Position numbers and translations under genes: made by a program. The notes under the pieces were generated by a model. It searched no databases, was not told the origin of the DNA, and saw only the letters and a list, made by a program, of their open reading frames with translations. This document shows, one piece after another, positions 11,301 through 18,839 of a DNA stretch of 64,000 nucleotides. The stretch is from assembly GCA_949128115.1 (NCBI GenBank), contig OX421962.1, positions 42,183,745-42,247,744 of the forward strand, read 5' to 3'. Each line of letters opens with the position of its first letter. Within the stretch, counting starts at the first letter, position 1. The DNA comes from Anaspis maculata (taxonomy: Eukaryota > Arthropoda > Insecta > Coleoptera > Scraptiidae).

Positions 11301-12492
11301 CACTTTGAGTCCAGTTGTGTAGAGATAACATTCAGAGTGCACTCAGGTAGCCATTCCAAGAATTCATCATCTGAACTGAGAATACTCACTTCAATCCACC
11401 TTTCCCCCGAGAGTTTCACGCATACCTGTGAACCCTGAACTAGCGGTCTGCAGTGGCCGTTTGTATTGGCGGGAGTATGCGCTCACGGGTATGCGCACAA
11501 GTGATTTCTGTCATGGGAAAGGTGGATTGCTAGTTGTGTCTCTCTCCCTCCCATGCAATTCTCGCGTTCTCTCTCTCTAACTGAGGTGAGATTATCTGAG
11601 ATTTTGTGTAAAAGGAATGCAGCTATTTATAACAGGTAAGTTGTAGAGTTGGCGGCACACCACAGGGACCTGTGGGCGGGGCTTAATAGAAAAACAAAAA
11701 TCGTTTTGGATGAGTCCATGTGTTGAAATAGGGGAAGCAACACCGTCAGCTGGAGTGGTGGACCATTACCAGGTCACAGGTGAACCTAAGATCCCACTGC
11801 AAATCTAGGTGCACCATTAAATGAACTCAGTTCGCACAGTTAGGCTCCGCCCACAGGTCCCTGTGGTGTGCCGTCAACTTTTTTTTTCTACCTACCTTCC
11901 ATCCTGATTCCAGCAGTTTGAATTGATGCACCCAAATAAATAAAGAGTTCTGTGGAAAACTGAATTATCCAAAGGAGCATAGATCTGCAACACCAACGGC
12001 CTTGGCAGCTGACAAAGTGGGCATATTTCCGTTTCTACCTTGATATTGTCCGGAAGATCCTACAAAAAGATTTACAAATACAAATTCATTTCAACTCGCA
12101 TCCCAGCGCCAGTCCATCACAAAGGGGGTGTAACTCAGTGGTAGAGTGTCTGCTTCGCATGCTGAAAGTCCTGGGTTCAAATCCCAGCTCCTCCACGATT
12201 TTTTTTTTTCGATTTCTATCTCCAAAATAATAATTAATGCTCGAATGCTCGACAAAACCTTTACACCGCGTCACGATGTTCTTATTTATTAAAGAAACAC
12301 AGATATTAAATGGTTCACGCAAATAACAAGGTAAATAATGAAATAGCATGCCCCAGTTTGGGGCTGGTTGAAATCGTAACTTACGGGTTTGCCTCCGATT
12401 TTGCTTGTGGTGAAATTGACTATGGATTTGTGCTTTTCAATCACCAATTCGTCTTCGAAACCCAGGAGGACCTTTGCGCGATTTTTGGCCAT
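2314..12492 (-). CDS. PDCD2L: PDCD2L (programmed cell death 2-like; fly trus), four exons, 419 aa
   Basis: TYPP/PDCD2-family chaperone, linked in other animals to 40S ribosomal subunit assembly and export. Exons read 5' to 3' on the minus strand: 12492-12385 (36 codons, donor gtaagt), 12059-11896 (donor gtaggt), 8431-8151 (donor gtaagg) and 3020-2314. Phases are 0, 2 and 1, and the total of 1260 nt keeps one frame. Family marks are LLGFEDE and SKIGGKP in exon 1; CPLC (C49/C52), [17 protein letters not shown] and GCINSNCW in exon 2; SWTCIRV and the acidic [10 protein letters not shown] motif (about 120-129) in exon 3; and [17 protein letters not shown] (C351/C354), [16 protein letters not shown] (C394/C398) in exon 4. 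The start is ATG at 12492, where homology begins. Intron 3 (5.1 kb) holds SLC25A32 antisense. Intron 2 holds a fold-back element (8506-10300) and the left arm of a large inverted repeat. Divergent from PLRG1, with 556 bp between start codons. Confidence 0.93.
3301..3360 (-). other. Possible small first exon with a presequence-like peptide
   Basis: Inside PDCD2L intron 3, on the same strand, ATG at 3360 opens 20 codons ([20 protein letters not shown]) ending exactly at a donor-like GTATGT (3300-3295). The peptide is basic and serine-rich like a mitochondrial presequence. I could not find a second exon downstream, so this may be a nested gene's first exon, an alternative start, or chance. Confidence 0.22.
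3678..4135. repeat. Inverted-repeat element (MITE-like), 458 bp
   Basis: The end AATGGGGAACTATAG at 3678 is repeated inverted at 4121-4135 (CTATAGTTCCCCATT), and further matching blocks continue inward (CCATGCACCC, ATAACCTCA). No protein is visible. It lies in PDCD2L intron 3. Confidence 0.7.
5613..5820. mobile_element. MITE family A, copy 1 (TA-flanked, long TIRs)
   Basis: CAGTTGGGAGCGAAATGATT at the left end and its complement at the right end pair over most of the element, so it is almost a perfect hairpin. It is flanked by TA on both sides, as for Tc1/mariner-type insertion. A second copy is at 15613-15822. Confidence 0.82.
5863..6360. repeat. Inverted-repeat element with terminal arms of about 70 bp
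   Basis: TTACTACGTTTCCATGGA and the following block with CGATTTGAAAACGGTATCGG return inverted at 6290-6360. The centre carries copies of ATCGATTTGA-like motifs. No coding potential. It lies in PDCD2L intron 3. Confidence 0.75.
7017..7958 (+). CDS. SLC25A32: SLC25A32-like mitochondrial folate/FAD carrier, intronless, nested antisense in PDCD2L
   Basis: Inner-mitochondrial-membrane carrier of the SLC25 family. The SLC25A32 branch moves folate (and, by some reports, FAD) into the matrix. The 313-aa protein has three tandem carrier repeats with signatures PLDVIK (43-48), NPLWVVK (140-146, the Trp typical of this branch) and YPYQVVR (243-249). [18 protein letters not shown] and GISHGAVQF-type stretches match SLC25A32 closely. 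Six membrane segments are expected. The ATG at 7017 fits the family start. A short upstream ATG at 7010 overlaps it in another frame and stops after seven codons. The gene has no introns and lies wholly within intron 3 of PDCD2L on the opposite strand, so it may be an old retrogene or simply a nested gene. No canonical AATAAA was seen just downstream. Confidence 0.94.
   Translation: MSVTAKIDNSSLRPRLTLLNHLNYEHLVAGLSGGVVSTLVLQPLDVIKIRFAVNDGRLNSVPQYTGITNAFTTIFKQEGLRGLYRGVTPNLWGAGSSWGLYFLFYNALKSNRGVTDTPPGPLWTIGAAYQAGALTLCFTNPLWVVKTRLCLQYGGVSGSSDAYKGMIDALVKIYRTEGIKGYYKGMVPGLFGVSHGAVQFVVYEELKNAYNNWYDLPAQDKLSPVAYITMAALSKFVAASTTYPYQVVRLRLQNQHYQYNGVLDCIRRTWTFEGWRGFYKGLGTNLVRVTPATMITFLTYENVSHFLKEQKPK
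8506..10300. mobile_element. 1.8-kb fold-back element flanked by TA
   Basis: The left end TACAGAATGGTCCATCCTAG and the right end CTAGGATGGACCACACTGTA are inverted copies, with TA on each side. Inner blocks (GGTTTGATGAGACCTA, GGTAGCACTG, AAAGCAAAGCC, AGAGCCGAGCCGG) also recur inverted, so the element is mostly two long arms. A CAGGGTGTCAC end near 8631 suggests another element inside. No intact protein. It lies in PDCD2L intron 2. Confidence 0.78.
10404..11624. mobile_element. AGCTGCGTTCC MITE split by a 0.85-kb insertion with 102-bp direct repeats
   Basis: The element begins AGCTGCGTTCCTTT at 10404 and ends AAAAGGAATGCAGCT at 11624. An uninterrupted 142-bp relative sits at 19554-19695. Here the body is split: a 102-bp segment occurs at 10419-10520 and again at 11366-11467 in the same orientation, with unrelated sequence between, including the left inverted arm 10797-11367. 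Confidence 0.65.
10797..11367. repeat. Left arm of a large inverted repeat (pairs with 16080-16644)
   Basis: About 570 bp that recur in reverse complement at 16080-16644 with very few differences by eye. The outer part is itself a hairpin of about 120 bp (GGGTGTTTTTTTTTT ... AAAAAAAAAACACCC, with AATCTGGCGTCCAAG inside each end). The arm lies in PDCD2L intron 2, between exons 2 and 3. Confidence 0.88.
11648..11878. mobile_element. MITE with TIRs of about 37 bp
   Basis: GTTGGCGGCACACCACAGGG at the left and CCCTGTGGTGTGCCGTCAAC at the right are inverted, extended inward by GACCTGTGGGCGG. The length is 231 bp and no coding is seen. It lies about 20 bp from PDCD2L exon 2. Confidence 0.8.
12124..12195 (+). 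tRNA. tRNA-Ala-like gene (anticodon CGC), possibly decayed
   Basis: A 72-nt cloverleaf can be drawn. The acceptor GGGGGTG pairs with CTCCTCC (one G-U, one T-T mismatch), the D arm is ACTC/GAGT, the anticodon stem has one T-T mismatch with loop TTCGCAT (anticodon CGC), and the T arm is CTGGG-TTCAAAT-CCCAG, followed by discriminator A. A run of ten T begins three bases later, as for a Pol III terminator. It lies in intron 1 of PDCD2L on the opposite strand. Two stem mismatches leave open a tRNA pseudogene or SINE head. Confidence 0.7.
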
Positions 12493-13048
12493 TTTGCCAC
12501 AACCAGCTGATCGGATTATCGACTGGTAAACTGAGGAAGGGAGAAAACAAAGTGGACATGTAGTCGCATGTAGTCAAGCTGCAGCAGGGGCCTGGACCGT
12601 CAAAGCGCATGCTCTTCTTTGCGGAATCGCACGAGGGGTTTATTGATTCGCAAAAATAAAAACAATATACAATTGCTATACAATTTTGAAATTCGCTTCA
12701 GTTCATTATTTTGTGAGCACCATGTTTGAATGATCCAAGCAAACTGCTTTGTTTACGGTTTGTTTTTATTTAAATGAAATTTGAATTTGGAATGTTTCAA
12801 AGTTAATTTGTTGCGATGTCGAATAGTTGGTAACACTGCACTAATCGACGAATCGGCGAATCGCAAGTAAACGTCAGGCAAACGTCATTAATAAGAGGTT
12901 ATGTTGATTTTTGAAGCAATGTTTTTGATGTGTATGCTTGTGAAAAGGGTTTTCTCAGTTTTAATCACCCTTTTTAGTTAAATGTCTCTGGTGTTAGGTT
13001 CGTATTTGTAAATTTGCTAGGAAAAGTGTGAGCATAGAGAGAAATATA
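12493..13048. promoter_or_regulatory. Divergent promoter region between PDCD2L and PLRG1
   Basis: Only 556 bp separate the two start codons, so both promoters and 5' UTRs must lie here. I see no clear TATA box. The region is free of the inverted-repeat elements that fill the flanking introns. Confidence 0.6.
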
Positions 13049-16000
13049 ATGACGGAAGACGTGCAAAGGCACTCAGTGCACACTTTGGTGTTCCGGTCGT
13101 TAAAACGGTCTCACGATATGTTTCTATCGAACCAGGGCGTCTTGCCGCTCGTAGATGAAAAAGCGTAAGTTTATATTTTATATCCGGATAGAAAGCCGCT
13201 GTCTCCTAAACCTTTCATCTTTTCGGCAAATATCTCAGTTTTCATCTCTTTTTGGTGTCAACAGCAATGGGTGTAAGAGCTGTAGGTGTAGGTACATACC
13301 CTATATTTTTGTCATTATTGATGTAGAAATTTGAAATTAGGATTTAGGAGGAAGCGTAACGCATTTGACATAACATTTAAAACTCTGGGCTGCATTCAAG
13401 AATGCTACATTTCACAATTTTGTTACACGGTGAATAGTGATGGAGGGAATGTGGTGATTCCATTGGACACAATAATAGGTTACGCACCTTTCACTGCGAT
13501 CAGCAACAAAATTGTGACTTTCGCGCCATTCTCAAACAGGGGAGAATGAAACCGTGAAACTTCCTTTTAGTTCTTGCTACAACAGTACTAATGTGAACAA
13601 TTGTCACTATAGTGAAGTTCTCGAATGCAGCCCTGTACTTCAGTATCACTGCTATTGAAATATTGAAAATGACCTCAACTGAGACCTCAGCTTATTTTAA
13701 ATTGAGCACTCTATAGTGAAACTTCACCTTTTCAGAATCTATTGGATTCTTGATCCTTCCGATAGTCGATCACTATTAATTATTATTAGAGCTCGTATTT
13801 TTAAAACGTGTGAAATCATCAGCCAATCACAGGAGCGGAAACAGGCTGTTGCCATAGCAATCCTATGTGAATTCATCCCGCCCGTTTCAAAAATACGGAC
13901 CCTAGACACTTATGACTATTGGATTGGACAAAGAGCTGGTGCCTCAAAACTTACGTCATAAGGTACAGGGTGTTCACGATAAAATTCACCCCCCTCCAGT
14001 TGATTCCCCTTCAAGATATTTCGAAGAACTAAAAACTTTTTCTTCACGATTTTTCCCAGGGACCTTAAATCGATCCTCCAAAAGTTTCTAATTGGTACCG
14101 TATACAGGGTGTGATATGTAACTTTTTTATTTTAAATGCAACACCCTATATTTTATTCCGTTATTTGATTAAGCCTTTTTTTCTGATTACAAATATATAT
14201 GACACTTATGATTTATTTTGACAAGTAAGTTTTCGAAAAAATAATAAAATAGGTAGTCACATAATTTTGTTTCGCGGCAAGATGGCTTTGGTTTCTACAG
14301 TTCACTTACAAAAAAGTTATTCTCGCAGCATTTTATCTGCGGAATTCAACTTTGCATGGAAAAATGGTCCAATTCGTTCCTAATACAGGGTGTCGCGTAA
14401 TTTTTAATTTTTGATTTATTTGACTACCTATTTTATAATTTTTTTGACAGCCTCTTGTCAAAGTAAATCATTAATGTTATATATTTTTGTAATCAGAAAG
14501 AAAGGCTTCATCAAATGACGTATTAAAATATAGGGTGTTGTATTTGAAATAAAAAAGTTACATGTCACACCCTGTATACGGTACCAATTGAAAACTTTTA
14601 GATGATCGATTCAAGATCCCTGGAAAAAATTGTTGAGAAAAAGTTTTTAGTTTTTTAAAATATCTCAAAGGGGAATCTCCTAGAGGGGGGGTGAATTTTA
14701 TCGTGAACACCTTGTACATGATTTTAACCCTGTAGATCTAATGTACGTACGTTGATAACGTTGTTAAAAATTTCTTTGTTTTACATGTCAGACTGGGGGC
14801 TTTAGGCTGGTATAGGTTTGTCAATTTTCGAAAAAAGGCCAAAATTTACGTCATAAGGTATAAAACGAATAAAACCAACGGGGTTTTGTATGGGAACACC
14901 CCCTTGATCAAAAATCGGGTCATAAGATAAGATTTTTGGGGGCTCTCGGTCCATAAGACAAGTTTGAAATTTTCAAAAATTGCCAAAATTCACCTCCTTC
15001 TGGAGACTTTCTCCTTTGACATAATTTTAGGAATGAAAAACGATTCTTACATGATTTTTTACGTAAGCTTCGAATCCGTCCACAAAAATGTTTATTGATA
15101 CATCGCTTACAGGGTGCAACATCGAAAAAAATTTCTCAAATTGTACACCCTGTATTTTACATGAGAATCGATTCCGTCTTTCATCCTGATTACAAATATA
15201 TACCACACTCACCGTGGGTTCCACAAAACAGATAATACGAGATTAGTTGATTTGCGATTTTGTTCGTCAATTTGTAGCTGGCTGATCAATGGAAATGCTG
15301 GTTTATCCATCAATTATGTAAAGATGATGGGTCTAGTACAGATTTCAGGCATTTTTTGTGAGTAATCGATTCAGCAGAAAAAAGTTCAGTTAATCTGCAA
15401 TCAACCTTGATCGCTGATCATCTTTTTTGTGGAACTGACGGTTAGTGGGTTCATCAACAAAACGCCGGTGAAAAAATTGATAAATTTTGGTTCTATTTTG
15501 AAAATTCAAAATTTGTCTTATGGACCGAAAGCCCCCAAAAATTTTGTCCCACGACCAGATTTTTGATTAAGGGGATGTTCCCACACAAAATCCAGTTGGT
15601 TTCATTCATGTACAGTTGGGAGCGAAATGATTCATACGGCACCGCTAGGAAGTCGGCTGGATTTCGGAAATGTTTAGCTTCTTAGATCGTTCTTGAATGC
15701 TAGTTTTGATTACGTTCAATCTCTAATCAAAACTGGCATCCAAGAACAATCCAAGTAGCTAACATTTCTGAAATCCAGCCGACTTCCTAGCGGTGCCGTA
15801 TGAATCATTTCGCTCCCAACTGTACCTTATGACGTAAATTTTTGTCAATTTTTTCGAAAATTGACAAGCTCATATACCAGCCTAAAGCCCCCAGTCTGAC
15901 ATTCAATACAAAGCAATTTTTAACAACCTCATCAACGCACATTAGAGCGAGCATTAGACCTACAGGGTTAATATCATGTATAGTACATTTCAAGATATTC

Positions 16001-18682
16001 TGAAGTCGTAAAAAGAGTCATAAATAAATTCTACCAGCAAAACTAATAAGTATTTATCACTAAACAATGAAGGTCCTTTATGAATTCTTGGAATGGCTAC
16101 CTGAGTGCACCCTGAATGTTATCTCTACACAACTGGACTCAAAGTGGCCGCATAGTAGGATTAGTACTATTGGTAGGTTTTTAAGAAATTGAGATATTTA
16201 TTCAGTTTTGAATTAGTCTTGAAGCAAGCTTTAATAAGATGTGGCGTGCGTGGTGTGAAAAAAGTAATTATTATAATGTAGATGGAAGGTGTTGGAGTGA
16301 ACCGTTTACCGAGTATACCTAGCATACCTAGTAATAGACAATGGTGATAGTAAAGTGCCGGTACCCATAGAACTATAATGGCTTTGCGGCTACTTTACAG
16401 CAGATCTTTATTTATGGCCCTTTTTACGACTTCAGAATACCTCGATATGTACTATACCTTATGACGCATGGCGTAAGTTTTGAGGCACCCAGCTCCCTGT
16501 TCATAATGGGTGTTTTTTTTTAATCTGGCGTCCAAGTATGCTGTGCTCCAGCCGAAAAGCGCCTCATTCCTCTGCTTTCGGCCAAAGCACAGCATGCTTG
16601 GACGCCAGATTAAAAAAAAAACACCCGTTATACTACGTTCAGCCCCTAGTTCAGCCCTAGTGTGGTTCGAGTGGGCTGTGATTCCCCAAATATCTCATTT
16701 CCAAAGGCGACACATAGCGAGACTCCCAGCCAACGAGAATCACACTAGGGTTGAATACAGAGTATAAGCATGATTTGGAAAACATTATACAGGAGGCCCC
16801 GAATGCACTGACGGTTTCAAAAATCGAATAACTTTTGAACCAATGATTTCGAAATTCCAAACGAGTTTTCAACAAGTAACCATGGGGGTTCTTTTTTGAC
16901 ATTATCCTAAGTAATACATAGGGTCAAAATACTAAGTTTATTTCGACCTCCTCTTTGGTCGTCCCCTGGCCCGTACCCTGCCGCTACCGGTTAGCTAGTC
17001 ACAACGAATTGATAGACATGCTCGTTCTTGCAGTGAATCCCTTCGGAAGTCGATCAAGGCACGCGACTTATACGGTATGGTTTTTGACGATGTGAAAAAA
17101 ATGCAAGCCATGAAACACCTCCGAGAAGCCGAAGCAGGGCCGAATCCGCCTCCCCCAGGCACCGGCCACGACGACTCGAGCGTGAACAACGAAGGAGCCG
17201 TGGTTCCATACTCTGACAACAGCTTGATGACTAGAAATGCTCAGAGCAACACACAAAACAACCAGCTGGCAAATATCGTGAAAAAAGCTCCAACCATGCC
17301 GAAGCCAAAATGGCACGCTCCCTGGAAACTGTCCAGGGTCATTTCAGGCCATTTGGGTTGGGTCAGGTGTGTTGCGGTCGAGCCCGGAAACCAATGGTTC
17401 GCCACCGGTGCCGCCGATCGGATAATCAAAATTTGGGATCTGGCCAGTGGCATGCTGAAGGTGTCCCTGACGGGACACGTCAGCACGGTCCGAGGTCTGG
17501 CCGTCAGCTCTCGCCATCCTTACTTGTTCAGCTGCGGTGAAGATCGCCAAGTTAAATGCTGGGATTTGGAATACAACAAAGTCATACGCCACTATCACGG
17601 ACATCTTTCGGCCGTTTATTCTCTGGCCATCCATCCGACGATCGACGTGCTATTGAGCGCCGGCCGCGATTCCACGGCCAGAGTTTGGGACATGAGGACG
17701 AAAGCCAACGTTCACACGCTAACCGGACACACGCACACTGTGGCCAGCGTCATAGCTCAAGCTTCAGAACCTCAAGTTATCACGGGATCGCACGACACCA
17801 CCATAAGACTTTGGGATTTGGCTGCGGGAAAATCCATATGCAGTCTGACGAATCACAAAAAGAGCGTTCGAAATGTCGTCTTCCATCCAACGTTGAACAT
17901 GTTCGCTTCTGGTTCGCCAGATAACATCAAGCAATGGAAGTGTCCAGATGGCAAGTTCATTCAGAATTTGTCCGGGCATAATGCGATAGTCAACTGCTTG
18001 GCGGTCAATCCAGAAGGAGTTTTGGTATCAGGCGGTGATAACGGGACTTTACACTTTTGGGACTGGAGAACTGGTTACAACTTCCAAAGATTACAGGTTT
18101 GGGGATTTTTTCTTTTTCTACCTTGCTCTACGCATCAAATTATGGACGAACCACATGATGTTAAATTTTGAAGTAGAGGTGGCGAATTGGCGATTGAAAA
18201 CCATTTGCGATTGATGCTACCGGGTCATGTGAATAGATGGTAGCTTTTGGTTTCACTTCGATTTTCTTAGGAGCTAAGCAAATTCTTCTTAGTAACTCCT
18301 AGCTGAAGCCAGTTAAAAGTAAAAGCTATTTCTTTGAGTCATTGCTCCAGCATTTTTCAAGCAACCACTCTGTCAATTATTATCAGATGTGGTGTGGCTT
18401 TTTCGCACAGCCGCGCTCCATCAAGTTGTTCCTCTATGTTTGCTACTCTGTATCTGCCAATCAGGAGTTTTTGAAGTAATTTCTTTTCAGGCCCCCGTAC
18501 AACCAGGCTCCATGGACAGCGAAGCCGGTATTTTCTCGATGATTTTCGACAATTCTGGATCAAGATTAATTACAACTGAAGCCGATAAGACGATCAAGAT
18601 TTATAAAGAAGACGACACGGCGACCGAAGAAACGCATCCGATCAATTGGAAGCCAGATATTCTCAAGAGGCGGAAATTCTAA
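13049..18682 (+). CDS. PLRG1: PLRG1 (pleiotropic regulator 1; fly Tango4), WD40 spliceosome protein, three exons, 456 aa
   Basis: Core subunit of the PRP19/NineTeen complex that activates the spliceosome in the nucleus. Exons: 13049-13164 (M-T-E-D-V-Q then [13 protein letters not shown], donor gtaagt), 17034-18096 (acceptor ttcttgcag) and 18491-18682. They total 1371 nt in one frame. Exon 2 opens with [10 protein letters not shown], has a Pro-rich linker and [11 protein letters not shown] (from about 122), then a seven-blade WD40 propeller starting [20 protein letters not shown]. The last exon starts [15 protein letters not shown] and ends [15 protein letters not shown]. It is about 60 residues shorter than human PLRG1, with the difference lying in the N-terminal linker. 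Intron 1 (3.9 kb) holds nested transposons and the right arm of the inverted repeat. AATAAA lies at 18741-18746. The gene converges on TBCB. Confidence 0.95.
13966..14714. mobile_element. Fold-back element with CAGGGTG ends and a nested second one (14105-14574)
   Basis: CAGGGTGTTCACGATAAAAT at 13966 pairs with the inverted end before 14714 (GAATTTTATCGTGAACACCT). Inside it, CAGGGTGTGATATGTAACTT at 14105 pairs with the inverted end at 14574, and a third CAGGGTGTCGC end occurs near 14386. No coding capacity. It lies in PLRG1 intron 1. Confidence 0.75.
15211..15442. mobile_element. MITE family B, copy 1
   Basis: Ends ACCGTGGGTTCCACAAAA and TTTTTTGTGGAACTGACGGT are imperfect inverted repeats around a non-coding body of 232 bp. 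An inverted second copy lies at 52089-52328 and shares the central block with AATGGAAATGCTGGTTTAT. Confidence 0.78.
15613..15822. mobile_element. MITE family A, copy 2
   Basis: Near-identical to 5613-5820, with the same CAGTTGGGAGCG ends, hairpin body and flanking TA. It is nested inside the fold-back at 14715-15978. Confidence 0.82.
16080..16644. repeat. Right arm of the large inverted repeat (pairs with 10797-11367)
   Basis: Reverse complement of the left arm, nearly identical by eye, including the 120-bp hairpin at its outer end (16504-16628) and the block TGGTAGGTTTTTAAGAAATT. It lies in PLRG1 intron 1, between exon 1 and exon 2. The 4.7 kb between the arms carries PDCD2L exons 1-2 and PLRG1 exon 1. 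Confidence 0.88.
16645..17033. other. End of PLRG1 intron 1, nothing recognised
   Basis: About 390 bp between the inverted arm and exon 2, containing CTTTTGAACCAATGATTTCG-like low-complexity sequence but no identifiable repeat end or exon. It finishes with the acceptor CTCGTTCTTGCAG. Confidence 0.5.
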
Positions 18683-18740
18683 TTTTTTTCTATTTGAATT
18701 AAACATAATATTAAGTCTTATGTTAATAAGTTTTAATCCA

Positions 18741-18746
18741 AATAAA
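18741..18746 (+). terminator. Poly(A) signal of PLRG1
   Basis: AATAAA 58 bp after the PLRG1 stop. The TBCB stop codon on the opposite strand lies only about 95 bp further right, so the two 3' ends are close or overlapping. Confidence 0.65.
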
Positions 18747-18839
18747 TTAGTAATTTTAACAAGCTCGTGGTAATATTGATGCAAATTAGAAATAGGAAGT
18801 AATTTGGAATGGTTCATTCACTTTGCATGGTTTGATAAA

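Larger units (their letters stand above)
14715..15978. mobile_element. Fold-back element of about 1.26 kb carrying two nested MITEs
   Basis: TACATGATTTTAACCCTGTA at the left returns inverted near 15960-15978. Inner arms include GTCAGACTGGGGGCTTTAGG and its complement at 15880-15900. MITE family B (15211-15442) and family A (15613-15822) have inserted inside. It appears to interrupt an older repeat that resumes at about 15974 with AGTACATTTCAAGATATTCT. Confidence 0.68.

Noticed and set aside
12086..12349. Minus-strand open frame with [20 protein letters not shown]
   Set aside because: It is the complement of the tRNA-Ala-like gene, a common false protein.
17241..17979. Several frames on both strands of the PLRG1 propeller exon
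   Set aside because: Shadows of a long GC-richer coding exon; none matches a family.
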